From contig JACRNN010000194.1 of the NCBI GenBank assembly GCA_016234955.1, positions 1 through 7,702 of the forward strand: 7,702 nucleotides of DNA. The letters are read 5' to 3'. Below the pieces are notes generated by a model, which saw only the letters and a list, made by a program, of their open reading frames with translations, had not been told where the DNA came from and made no database searches. Positions 1-6,476 of this stretch are shown here, one piece after another. Within the stretch, counting starts at the first letter, position 1, and every line of letters starts with the position of its first letter. Source of the stretch: Deltaproteobacteria bacterium (GTDB taxonomy: Bacteria > Desulfobacterota > GWC2-55-46). The translations under genes and the position numbers were made by a program.

Positions 1-35
1 GCCCCGCCGTAGACCACGTGCGCCGTCGGGCTCAT
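1..35 (-). CDS. 5' end of an unidentified protein gene (partial, runs off the left edge)
   Basis: Only the first 11 complete codons are visible (MSPTAHVVYGG), too few to identify a family. The start is supported by context. The ATG at 35-33 overlaps the TGA stop of the B12-radical SAM gene in an ATGA arrangement, and a purine-rich AAGGAAGAG ribosome-binding site lies just upstream inside that gene. This coupling suggests it is the next gene of the same minus-strand operon. The function is unknown. Confidence 0.55.
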   Translation of the reverse strand, partial: MSPTAHVVYGG

Positions 36-1516
36 CTGTTCTCTTCCTTGCACGCGTTCAGTATCTCTTCCGAATGTTTGAAACGCTCAAGGACGAAGCT
101 GTCGTATATCCCCTTCAGTGTATCGAGGGCCGAGAAACGCATGGGGTATATCTTTTTCTTCACCAGATAGGCCTTCACCAGATAGTAAAAGAGGAAGTAG
201 GCCTTTGTAAAGGGCAGTTGTATGAGCCTCTTGACGACGAGGTTCCTCAGGGACGGCTTCCAGAGGCAGACGGTTGAAAGGAGAGAGAGGTTCCTCTGGA
301 GGAGCTTTTCCCGCGGGGTGAAGCACGAAAGCGGGGAGGTGGACTGATAGCTCATGTGTAGCGAGTCGAAGTCCCCGTCAAAGTCCCCCCGCTCCACCGC
401 GTATCTCGCAAGCTCGGTGCCGGGGTAAGGGAAGAATAGCGGGAACTCCCCGAACGTCACCCTGCACTCGATGTTGAGGTCGAGAGATTCTATATCCTCC
501 TTCAATGACGTCCCCGGTATGGCGAATATGGTGTTTGAAAATGTCGGAATGCCGTGCCTTGAGCACAGGGCGAACGCCCCGGTCATCTGCTCCTTCGTCA
601 TGTTGCGCTTGAGGACCGAGTTCCTTATGTATTCGTTGCCGCTCTCTATCGACATGCTGAGGGAGGCGAGCCCGGCCTTCTTGAGCTTTAAAAGCACCGG
701 CTCGGTCAGACAGTTGGCGCGCATGAGGCAGTGGAACGGGAGCCCGACTTCTTTTTTGTATCTGACCGAGAACTCATCGAGCCATTCGTCGTCCTTCAAC
801 ACGAATATGTCGTCGTAGAACTTTATGAACTGCGTCGGGTATCTCGTTTTCAGCTCCTTCAGCTCCTCAACGACCCTTCCGACGCTCATCCTGACGGCCA
901 AAGGGCCCTTGCCCTTGTACAGGAGGTTATATTCGCGGTTGAAGCAGTATGTGCACCTGTACGGGCACCCGCGCCCGGCCATGAAGCTGCGCATCGGGAA
1001 CCTGCCGAGCCTGGTCCTTGAATAGAATAGCTCCCGGTCGAGGAACGGCAGGTCGTCAAGCGACGTCCTCCGGGGGCGTATGACGGGGGGCAAATTGCTC
1101 TTGAAGTTCGCCCTCGTGACGATGTTCGGTATGTTATCTATCGGGCCGTTTTTTTCAATAGCGTCGAGGAACTCGGGCCAGGCGTCGTCGCCCTCTCCGA
1201 CGCAGAGCGCGTCAAAGGGGTGCCGGGTTATAAGCTCAGGAAAGAACGTCGTGTGCGGCCCTCCCATCACGGTGAATATCCGCTTGCTTATCGCCTTGAC
1301 CGCGTCGTTGGCGGCTATATAGTATTTGTGCTCCCCTGTCTTGGCGCTGAAGGCCGCTACGTCAGGCGCAAAGGACTTGACGGTCTTTTTAAGGTCCCCG
1401 TCGGCGAGGACGCAGAGCCCCGTGGTATGCCCCATTCTCCTGGCGAGCGCGGACAGGAGCATTATGCCCATCGGGTCTATGTACTCCACGTCCTTTATCA
1501 CGAACAGTATCTTCAT
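32..1516 (-). CDS. B12-binding-domain radical SAM protein
   Basis: A 494-aa protein with the layout of class B, cobalamin-binding-type radical SAM enzymes. Residues 1-125 look like the Rossmann-type B12-binding domain: MKILFVIKDV at the start, MGGPH at 84-88, and the typical D-A-L-C-V-G-E-G-D turn at 102-110. The radical SAM core follows, with the cluster motif CPYRCTYC (Cys184, Cys188, Cys191), and FYDDIFV near 233-239 fits the core. Such enzymes bind a [4Fe-4S] cluster and generate a 5'-deoxyadenosyl radical. Many methylate or rearrange unreactive carbons in lipids, glycans or natural products, but the substrate cannot be read here. The last 85 or so residues are basic and hydrophobic (near 440-462) and could touch a membrane. 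The gene is preceded by a palindromic repeat and has no clear Shine-Dalgarno sequence. Its stop overlaps the next gene. The family call is firm; the function is unknown. Confidence 0.9.
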   Translation of the reverse strand: MKILFVIKDVEYIDPMGIMLLSALARRMGHTTGLCVLADGDLKKTVKSFAPDVAAFSAKTGEHKYYIAANDAVKAISKRIFTVMGGPHTTFFPELITRHPFDALCVGEGDDAWPEFLDAIEKNGPIDNIPNIVTRANFKSNLPPVIRPRRTSLDDLPFLDRELFYSRTRLGRFPMRSFMAGRGCPYRCTYCFNREYNLLYKGKGPLAVRMSVGRVVEELKELKTRYPTQFIKFYDDIFVLKDDEWLDEFSVRYKKEVGLPFHCLMRANCLTEPVLLKLKKAGLASLSMSIESGNEYIRNSVLKRNMTKEQMTGAFALCSRHGIPTFSNTIFAIPGTSLKEDIESLDLNIECRVTFGEFPLFFPYPGTELARYAVERGDFDGDFDSLHMSYQSTSPLSCFTPREKLLQRNLSLLSTVCLWKPSLRNLVVKRLIQLPFTKAYFLFYYLVKAYLVKKKIYPMRFSALDTLKGIYDSFVLERFKHSEEILNACKEENR

Positions 1517-1537
1517 ATCAATATATCAATCAGCTCA

Positions 1538-1674
1538 GTAGGTTGGGTTGCGTTTTTCAACCCAACGATTTGCCGGAAGGATTGTGGGGGGGTTAGGTGT
1601 AAGCCGTAACCCGCCGGATGTCAGACAACCATTCGGCGGGTGTGACCCGCCATACGCTTGCTAACCCAACCTAC
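1538..1674. repeat. Palindromic intergenic repeat with 12-bp terminal inverted repeats
   Basis: The ends are perfect inverted copies: GTAGGTTGGGTT (1538-1549) and AACCCAACCTAC (1663-1674). Inside are further hairpins: GTTGGGTTG/CAACCCAAC (1542-1550 with 1558-1566, loop of 7); GGGGGGTTA/TAACCCGCC (1587-1595 with 1607-1615, one mismatch); an 11-bp stem at 1610-1620 with 1630-1640 (one G-T pair); and GGCGGGT gtg ACCCGCC (1635-1651). It fills most of the 203-bp gap between the glycosyltransferase and the B12-radical SAM gene. No target duplication is obvious. GTAGGTTGGGTT-type repeats are, to my knowledge, widespread between genes in bacteria. The stems lack a following T-run, so this is not a standard terminator, although it may influence transcript processing inside the operon. 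Confidence 0.75.
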
Positions 1675-1719
1675 GCATCTGACACCCTTTGGGGCTTCAA
1701 GCCCTGGGAGGTCTCATTG

Positions 1720-2478
1720 TCACCCGTTGCCCGCGTTCAGCTCCACGCGCCTGCGAGGGGAGCTGTAGATGGCCCGCCCCCTGACACGCACGTCCCAGAA
1801 GAGCCCCGATATCGCGCCGATGACGCTCAAGACGTTCTTGAGCGCGAAGGCCTTTGTCCTGCCCGCGTCCCTCTGCCGTATATCGACGCCGACCTCGATG
1901 AAACTCGCCCCGGAGCGGAGCAGTCTTACCAGTATTGCGGCCATGTACGCAAAGCCCGAGGTCTTTAACGGGACCTTCTTGAGGAGCGCGGCCTTTATCA
2001 GGCAGGTGCCGTTATAGTACCTGAGCCTTGTGCCGAAGAGCGTATTCATGACGGCCACGAAGAGCCGCGAGATGGCCCTCCTTGCAAGGGGCCTGACATG
2101 CGTGTTCGCCGTGTAGGGCACGACGACGTCGGCCTTGCCGGCAAGGCTTAAGACCTTGCCTATGGCCTCGGCCGGGATCTCGTTGTCGCCGGGGACCATG
2201 ATGACGTAGTCCTTCCTGGCGAGCCTTACGCCCTCGGAGTAATTGTAGCCGAACCCCATGTTCCTCAAGTTGTGGACGACCCTTATCTTCCCGTCTTTTC
2301 TCCTCAGCTCCTCGGCTATCGCGCCGGTTGCGTCAACGCTCCTGTCGTTGAATATGAGTATCTCGTGGTCGCTGAACGCGCCGGTGGAGGCGAGGGCCTC
2401 CTTTATCGCGGCTATCGTCGCCCTAATGTTGTCCTCCTCGTTGTAGCAGGGGACTATTATCGATACGCTCGTCTTCAT
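1720..2478 (-). CDS. Glycosyltransferase family 2 (polyprenyl-phosphate sugar transferase-like)
   Basis: A 252-aa GT-A fold glycosyltransferase. It opens with SVSIIVPCYNEEDNI (4-18), the nucleotide-sugar-binding start typical of family 2. Then come FNDRSVDAT (43-51), HNLRNMGFG near 69-77, and PGDNE at 96-100 where many relatives carry a DxD-like metal site. YYNGTCL and RQRDAGRTKAF later in the chain resemble dolichol/polyprenyl-phosphate mannosyltransferases. There is no clear C-terminal membrane anchor. It probably moves a sugar from a nucleotide donor to a lipid carrier or glycan at the inner face of the membrane. The start at 2478 is chosen because the family's first beta strand begins there and because its ATG overlaps the E1 beta stop as ATGA. 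An in-frame extension to 2661 would add 61 arginine-rich, non-family residues that only shadow E1 beta. The exact sugar and acceptor are unknown. Confidence 0.88.
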   Translation of the reverse strand: MKTSVSIIVPCYNEEDNIRATIAAIKEALASTGAFSDHEILIFNDRSVDATGAIAEELRRKDGKIRVVHNLRNMGFGYNYSEGVRLARKDYVIMVPGDNEIPAEAIGKVLSLAGKADVVVPYTANTHVRPLARRAISRLFVAVMNTLFGTRLRYYNGTCLIKAALLKKVPLKTSGFAYMAAILVRLLRSGASFIEVGVDIRQRDAGRTKAFALKNVLSVIGAISGLFWDVRVRGRAIYSSPRRRVELNAGNG

Positions 2479-3521
2479 TTCGACCAGACCATCTTCTCTA
2501 TGGCGCCGACTATCTCTTTTTTGCCGGGGTAGTACAGGGCCTCGAGCGCCGGGCTTGCCGGGGCAGGGGCCTCTGGCAGGCCTATGCGGACGGGGGCGGC
2601 CTTGAGGCTCTTGAACGCGCCCTCGACCGCGCTTGCGACGACCTCGGCCCCTATGCCGCAATCCCTCCAGCCGGTGTCTACGGTTACGAGCCTGCCGGTC
2701 TTTTTTACCGATTCAGTGATGAGGGCGGTGTCCAACGGCTTTATCGTCCTCAGGTCTATCACATCGCACTCTATGCCGCGCCCCTTCAGTTCATCTGCGG
2801 CAAGGAGCGCCTCGTATACCATGTATGAGAGGGCCGCTATAGTTACGTCCCTGCCGGCTCTGCGCACTACGGCCTTTCCTATGGGCACGGTGTACGGCCC
2901 TTCCGGGACGTGGCCCGTGTGGTCGTAGAGCCACCGGTGCTCTATGATTATGACGGGGTTGTTGTCCTCCACCGCGGCCCTCAGGAGCCCCTTGGCGTCG
3001 TAGGGGGTGGCGGGCATCACGACCTTGAGCCCCGGTATATTGGCGAGGATCGATTGCAGGCTCTGGGAGTGCTGGGCCGCGGAGCCCCAGCCCCTGCCGA
3101 TTATCGCCCTTATTGTCAGTGGGACGCTCGCGCGCCCGCCGAACATGTAGCTCCACTTGGCGGCGTGGTTTATTATCTGGTCGAGTGAGAGGGGGATGAA
3201 GTCCACCCTCATGTGCGCGAGTATCGGCCTCATCCCGCAGAGCGCGGCCCCGACGGCGATGCCGGTTATGCCGTTCTCGGCGAGCGCGGCGTCCATGCAC
3301 CGGCCTTTGCCGAACCTCTCATGTAGCCCCTTTGTGGTGCCGAAGACTCCCCCCGCGTCGTCGACCCCCTGGCCCATGACGAAGACCCTCTTGTCCTCCT
3401 CCATGAGCTCGACCGTGGCCTCGAGGATGGCGTCCCTGTACGCAAGCCCCCGGACGCCCTCCTTTTGGGGGAAGGCCCTCTCGAACTCGTCTCTGTTCCT
3501 GTATGTCCTGGTCCAGGGCAT
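2475..3521 (-). CDS. Thiamine-diphosphate dehydrogenase E1 component, beta subunit
   Basis: A 348-aa protein matching the beta subunit of the alpha2-beta2 2-oxoacid dehydrogenase E1 family (pyruvate, branched-chain 2-oxoacid or acetoin type), at the family's usual length. Landmarks: RGLAYRDAILEA near 24-35; the thiamine-contacting glutamate in ALAENGITGIAVGAAL; DQIINHAAK; the conserved histidine in AQHSQSLQSI followed by PGLKVVMPATPYDAKGLL; PVIIIEHRWLY; and the C-terminal domain with VIDLRTIKPLD and a KTGR motif. The start lies 2 nt after the E1 alpha stop, and the TGA overlaps the glycosyltransferase ATG. With E1 alpha it should decarboxylate a 2-oxoacid or cleave acetoin-like substrates using thiamine diphosphate. 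Substrate choice cannot be told from sequence. No E2 or E3 gene is present in the window, and the neighbours point to a specialised role. Confidence 0.92.
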   Translation of the reverse strand: MPWTRTYRNRDEFERAFPQKEGVRGLAYRDAILEATVELMEEDKRVFVMGQGVDDAGGVFGTTKGLHERFGKGRCMDAALAENGITGIAVGAALCGMRPILAHMRVDFIPLSLDQIINHAAKWSYMFGGRASVPLTIRAIIGRGWGSAAQHSQSLQSILANIPGLKVVMPATPYDAKGLLRAAVEDNNPVIIIEHRWLYDHTGHVPEGPYTVPIGKAVVRRAGRDVTIAALSYMVYEALLAADELKGRGIECDVIDLRTIKPLDTALITESVKKTGRLVTVDTGWRDCGIGAEVVASAVEGAFKSLKAAPVRIGLPEAPAPASPALEALYYPGKKEIVGAIEKMVWSK

Positions 3522-3523
3522 AT

Positions 3524-4516
3524 CTATCGACCACCCGCGTAGACGTCGCTCAGAAGCTCGCTCTGCGTGGGGTATGTGCTCTCCTTAGCGTAGGCGACCG
3601 CCTCCTCAAGCTCGGTTTCTATCCCATGAGCCAGCTCGTCCATATCCCGGCGCGAGATTATATCGGAGGCGGCGAGGCGGTCCGCGAACGACCTTATCGG
3701 GCAACGACCTTTCCAGCGGAGGAGCTCTTCTCTGTCCCTAAAACCCTTTTCAAAGTCCTCCTCAGGCCCGACGTGGCCCTTCCACCTGTAGGTAACGGCC
3801 TCGACAAGGGTGGGCCCGCCGCCTTTTCGTGCCCTCTCCACCGCCTCCCTTGAGGCCGTGTATACGGCCGCGGCGTCGTTGCCGTCAACGCATACGCCGT
3901 GGGCGTCGAAGGCCCTGGCGCTCTCGAATATCCTGCATGCGGGCTGTCTGGCGGCCTGCGGTGAGTTGGTGGCGTAGAAGTTGTTTTCGCAGACGAATAC
4001 CACGGGGAGTTTCCTGAGCGAGGCGAAGTTGAAGGATTCGTAGAACGTACCCTCGTCATAAGCGCCGTCGCCGAAGAATATGACCGTGACCCTATCTTCG
4101 CCCCTCATGGATGAGGCAAGGGCCGCGCCCACGCCCATCGGTATCCCGCCGCCGACTATGGCCGAGGTCCCCATGACCCCGTTCTCCGTGTCTATCAGGT
4201 GCATGGAGCCGCCCTTGCCCCCGCTGCATCCGGTAGATTTTCCGTATAGCTCGGCCATCAGGGGCTTGAACCCGCTCCCCTTTGCTATGCAGTGGCCGTG
4301 GCCCCTGTGGTTTGAGAATACGTAGTCCATCGCATGGAGGTTGGCGCAGACCCCGGCCGGGATCGCCTCCTGCCCGATGCACAGGTGCACCGGACACCGC
4401 ATCTCCTGCTCCGGGTAGAGTTCCACTATCTTCTCCTCGAACATGCGTATCCTGAGCATCGTCGAGTAGATATTTTTAAGCGTCTCTTCAGGGATTTTTC
4501 GCGACAGGTCTTTCAT
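3524..4516 (-). CDS. Thiamine-diphosphate dehydrogenase E1 component, alpha subunit
   Basis: A 330-aa alpha subunit of the same E1 enzyme. Residues count from the ATG at 4516. The thiamine-diphosphate motif is complete: GDGA at 149-152, ending in ENN at 177-179, with EGTFYESFNFASLRKLPVV between. Other landmarks are HRGHGH near 70-75, the glycine-rich GGKGGSMH at 99-106 and GGGIPMGVGAAL. An upstream in-frame ATG at 4570 would add 18 residues, but those codons fall inside a GC-rich palindromic repeat that also occurs at 5728-5843. Starting at 4516 gives a normal family length and leaves a GGACGAAAG leader, a modest ribosome-binding site. It lies directly before E1 beta. It forms the decarboxylating heterotetramer with E1 beta; the substrate is unknown and may be pyruvate or a relative. 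Confidence 0.92.
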   Translation of the reverse strand: MKDLSRKIPEETLKNIYSTMLRIRMFEEKIVELYPEQEMRCPVHLCIGQEAIPAGVCANLHAMDYVFSNHRGHGHCIAKGSGFKPLMAELYGKSTGCSGGKGGSMHLIDTENGVMGTSAIVGGGIPMGVGAALASSMRGEDRVTVIFFGDGAYDEGTFYESFNFASLRKLPVVFVCENNFYATNSPQAARQPACRIFESARAFDAHGVCVDGNDAAAVYTASREAVERARKGGGPTLVEAVTYRWKGHVGPEEDFEKGFRDREELLRWKGRCPIRSFADRLAASDIISRRDMDELAHGIETELEEAVAYAKESTYPTQSELLSDVYAGGR

Positions 4517-4530
4517 CTTTCGTCCGGTTG

Positions 4531-4579
4531 AAGCTCCCCGCGGCCTTTCCGCGGGTCTCGCGCTCGCCATGCATGTTCA
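4531..4579 (-). repeat. Second copy of the GC-rich palindromic repeat, in the E1 alpha leader
   Basis: Read on the minus strand it begins TGAACATGCATGGCGAGCGC and matches 5728-5747 at 19 of 20 positions. It continues into the hairpin CCCGCGG (4555-4549), loop, CCGCGGG (4543-4537), followed by GAGCTT, which matches the second hairpin at 5819-5843. The copy therefore looks like the two ends of the 5728-5843 unit joined together. Its first three bases are the stop codon of the SPASM radical SAM gene. Confidence 0.7.
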
Positions 4580-5644
4580 GATGAAGTTGACGTGGGGGCC
4601 GGGGTGCTTAAGCTCCCAGAGATAGCGGTTCACCTCGTCCATCCTGCAGTTCTTCCGGCACTCCCCGGTATCGAGGCCGTTTGCGACGAACTCCATCGCC
4701 TTGTTCCTCTTCGCGCCGGTCCATATCTCCTCGAAGGTGTTATCGTTGATGTTGCCGAAGATGAAGCGCTCGTCCCCGAGATACGCGCTGCAGCCCCAGA
4801 CCCCGCCGCCGGAATCGATATAGCTCCAGAAAGGGAGCGCAAGGCATCTCTCATACCCCCTGCCGTCCTCATCGAGCTTTTTCATGGCGTTCACCCTGAA
4901 TATTACCTTGAAGTCATCGGAGCAGAGCCCCTCAAGCTCGTCTTTCAGGTGGAGGTACTCGCCGTACTTTAGCCCCTCGTAGAGCCTGGTGATGGAGCTT
5001 GGGTGCTGTGAGTAGGATTTTATGACGAGGTAGTCGGCCCCGATCTCCTTCGCCGTTCTGGCCAGCGCGAGCGCCTCATGGGCGTTCTCCGGCAGGAGTA
5101 TCATCTGCATGCCGATGGCTGTTGGCAGGCCCTCGGCCTCCCTTCTCTTTACCGCCGCCGAGATGTTCCGTAGCACGGTAGTGAAGTCCTCCTCCCTGCA
5201 CCCGTGCACCCTGGCGTAGGTCTCTTTGCTTCCGGCGTTGATGCTTATCTTTATCCAGGTTATGGACGGGAGGCAGGCTTCCATCAGCTTGACGCCGAAG
5301 AGGACGCCGTTGGAGGTCACGGCCACGTCCATGCCGGCCCTTTTCGTATGGTTTATTATCTCCCCGATATCCCTGTGCAGGAGCGGCTCGCCCTCTCCGG
5401 CGTACATCACGCTCCTGAGGCCGAGGGAGGACATCTCATCGAGCCTTTTATTGAGAAGGTCTCTGTCGAGGCGGCGGGGCCTGTACTCCATGAAGTCCAG
5501 GGCGCAGTACGTGCATCTGTGGTTGCATGACCCCACGGGGGAAATCTCCACGTATATGGGGTAGACAAGGGCGCCGTTGAGCCAGTCGTTGACGCGGCCT
5601 ACATGGAACATCAGTTTGTGGCTGTCTATCCTGAATTCATCCAT
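4577..5644 (-). CDS. Radical SAM protein with SPASM/twitch-like C-terminal cluster domain
   Basis: A 355-aa radical SAM enzyme. After a short N-terminal segment and YPIYVEISPVGS comes the cluster motif CNHRCTYC (Cys40, Cys44, Cys47), then YAGEGEPLLH (81-90), which is the SAM-contacting GGE-like strand, and VTSNGVL. The C-terminal part has Cys267, Cys285 in GVWGCSAYLG, FGNINDNTFEEIWTG, and Cys329/Cys333 in CRKNC. That pattern is typical of a SPASM or twitch domain holding an auxiliary iron-sulfur cluster. Relatives act on peptides, sugars or small molecules, some as dehydrogenases. The substrate here is not deducible. It is the first gene of the minus-strand operon, with a promoter-like sequence about 35 bp upstream. 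Its ribosome-binding site is weak (GGAG about 10 nt before the ATG). Its stop lies at the edge of a palindromic repeat. The family is certain; the reaction is unknown. Confidence 0.9.
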   Translation of the reverse strand: MDEFRIDSHKLMFHVGRVNDWLNGALVYPIYVEISPVGSCNHRCTYCALDFMEYRPRRLDRDLLNKRLDEMSSLGLRSVMYAGEGEPLLHRDIGEIINHTKRAGMDVAVTSNGVLFGVKLMEACLPSITWIKISINAGSKETYARVHGCREEDFTTVLRNISAAVKRREAEGLPTAIGMQMILLPENAHEALALARTAKEIGADYLVIKSYSQHPSSITRLYEGLKYGEYLHLKDELEGLCSDDFKVIFRVNAMKKLDEDGRGYERCLALPFWSYIDSGGGVWGCSAYLGDERFIFGNINDNTFEEIWTGAKRNKAMEFVANGLDTGECRKNCRMDEVNRYLWELKHPGPHVNFI

Positions 5645-5677
5645 TTCTTGACCGCTCCGACCCCGGCTCCATTTTTA

Positions 5678-5706
5678 AAGATAACACACAGTTGGCGCGC
5701 CTTCAA
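5678..5706 (-). promoter_or_regulatory. Candidate sigma-70 promoter for the minus-strand operon
   Basis: On the minus strand TTGAAG (5706-5701) and TATCTT (5683-5678) are separated by exactly 17 bp, each matching 4 of 6 consensus bases. The position upstream of the SPASM radical SAM start fits. A 7-bp inverted repeat, TTCAACA (5702-5708) with TGTTGAA (5725-5731), overlaps the -35 box and could be a regulator site. This is inferred from pattern alone. Confidence 0.4.
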
Positions 5707-5727
5707 CAACGTAATTTCGCCAGCTGT

Positions 5728-5843
5728 TGAACATGCATAGCGAGCGCATTCCCCGCTAGCCAAGCTGCGGGGTCAAGCGAGCGAATAGAAATATATACTC
5801 CCTTATATGTCGAAGATTCCCCGCGGAAAAGCCGCGGGGAGCT
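5728..5843. repeat. GC-rich palindromic intergenic repeat with two hairpins
   Basis: The unit begins TGAACATGCATAGCGAGCGC. Hairpin 1 spans 5751-5772: CCCCGC and GCGGGG with an inner AGC caa GCT and one bulged T, flanked by direct copies of AGCGAGCG (5739-5746 and 5776-5783). An AT-rich spacer follows. Hairpin 2 is CCCCGCGG (5819-5826), loop AAAAG, CCGCGGGG (5832-5839), then AGCTT. Neither stem is followed by a T-run on either strand, so these are not standard terminators. A shortened copy lies at 4531-4579. Such REP-like elements are common in GC-rich bacteria. Confidence 0.7.
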
Positions 5844-5913
5844 TAAAGAGCGTTGTGCGCTGTCGGGTTAATCGGGTGTCATGCGGATGGGACGGCCTTT
5901 GGGCAGGCATCGC
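5844..5913. other. Intergenic stretch with no recognised element
   Basis: This is the part of the 340-bp divergent intergenic region between the palindromic repeat and the plus-strand promoter. It has no credible open reading frame with a ribosome-binding site, no RNA gene and no clear repeat. It may hold regulator sites for the metal operon, but none is recognisable. Confidence 0.4.
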
Positions 5914-5942
5914 TTGACATTCCACAGCTTGTTGAATATATT
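5914..5942 (+). promoter_or_regulatory. Strong sigma-70-type promoter for the metal-handling operon
   Basis: A perfect -35 box TTGACA (5914-5919), a 17-bp spacer and a -10 box TATATT (5937-5942, 5 of 6 consensus bases). Transcription would begin near 5949-5951, about 35 nt before the YHS gene. The 17-bp spacer differs from the 19-20 bp spacers of MerR/CueR-controlled promoters, so if the operon is metal-regulated a repressor is more likely than a CueR-type activator. Confidence 0.75.
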
Positions 5943-5984
5943 ATTCATATAGAATAAGGGTAGTTAGAAAGTGAGGTGATCTTT

Positions 5985-6194
5985 ATGGTGAAGGATCCCA
6001 TATGTGGAATGGAAGTCGAGGAGAAAGGCGCGGAGTTTATGGTACACTTTGAGCACGAGACCTTTTATTTCTGCACAAAGACGTGCCAGGAGAATTTTGA
6101 GCTTGAAGAGGGCATCCGCCACGATGAGACCGGGAAAAAATGGTGGCAAAAAATAATAAAAGAACCAAAGGGCGCTCCACCCAAGTGCCATTAA
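5985..6194 (+). CDS. Small YHS-domain metal-binding protein
   Basis: A 69-aa protein made almost entirely of one YHS domain. It has DPICGM at residues 4-9 and the paired cysteines of YFCTKTC about 25 residues further on, giving a compact Cys-rich metal site, and ends in a basic tail with a final Cys-His. YHS domains occur in copper- and other heavy-metal-handling proteins, either alone or fused to P-type ATPases. Here it leads an operon that ends in a YHS-bearing ATPase, so a cytoplasmic metal chaperone or sensor role is likely. The start is ATG 5985, because GAGGTGATC (5973-5981) is a near-perfect ribosome-binding site just before it. The in-frame GTG at 5976 lies inside that site. The metal is not proven. 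Confidence 0.85.
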   Translation: MVKDPICGMEVEEKGAEFMVHFEHETFYFCTKTCQENFELEEGIRHDETGKKWWQKIIKEPKGAPPKCH

Positions 6195-6203
6195 AAAAAT
6201 AGA

Positions 6204-6458
6204 ATGGGGAAGGTCAAACTGGTCAAGGATGGCGTCTATTCTTATGTGCGCCACCCGCAATATTCAGGGCTTTTCCTGATCACGATAGGGCTTCTCATTC
6301 AATGGCCTACACTGATTACGTTCCTCATGTGGCCGATCCTTATAATAGCTTATTACAAGCTCTCAAGGAGAGAGGAAGAGGAGATGGAGAGGGAATTTGG
6401 GGACAAGTACGGGAAGTACAGGGAGGCTGTCCCGATGTTTATCCCGCGCATCAGTTAA
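6204..6458 (+). CDS. Isoprenylcysteine carboxyl methyltransferase-like protein, N-terminally truncated
   Basis: An 84-aa reading frame that matches only the C-terminal half of the ICMT/phospholipid-methyltransferase-like membrane family, whose members usually have roughly 150-220 residues. It retains the SAM-binding signature VYSYVRHPQYSG near 11-22, one long or two short membrane segments (about 22-51), and the ending with RREEEEME, FGDKYGKY and VPMFIP that is conserved in the family. The upstream transmembrane helices are absent. There is no good ribosome-binding site. It lies in the same frame as the YHS gene, separated by its TAA and three codons. ICMT-like genes are often found in metal-resistance clusters. 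It may be a decayed remnant, or a short form translated by reinitiation. Family assignment is secure; functionality is doubtful. Confidence 0.7.
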   Translation: MGKVKLVKDGVYSYVRHPQYSGLFLITIGLLIQWPTLITFLMWPILIIAYYKLSRREEEEMEREFGDKYGKYREAVPMFIPRIS

Positions 6459-6476
6459 AGTCCAAAGGGAGAATTT

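Noticed and set aside
1517..1719. Cobalamin riboswitch before the B12-radical SAM gene
   Set aside because: No B12-box-like conserved core is visible; the structure is accounted for by palindromic repeat ends.
2479..2661. N-terminal extension of the glycosyltransferase to 2661
   Set aside because: The extra 61 residues are Arg/Pro/Gly-rich, unlike any GT2 start, and overlap conserved E1 beta coding sequence; the ATGA overlap at 2475-2478 marks the real start.
2791..3300. 169-aa minus-strand reading frame
   Set aside because: It is a frame-shifted shadow of E1 beta with low-complexity Arg/Gly/His composition.
4517..4570. Longer E1 alpha start at 4570
   Set aside because: The added 18 codons lie in a palindromic repeat found elsewhere in the window, and the family length fits the ATG at 4516. 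It cannot be fully excluded.
5819..5839. GC-rich hairpin as intrinsic terminator
   Set aside because: No T-run follows the stem on either strand; it matches a repeat family instead.
5976..5984. GTG start for the YHS gene
   Set aside because: The GTG is part of the GAGGTGATC ribosome-binding site that serves ATG 5985.
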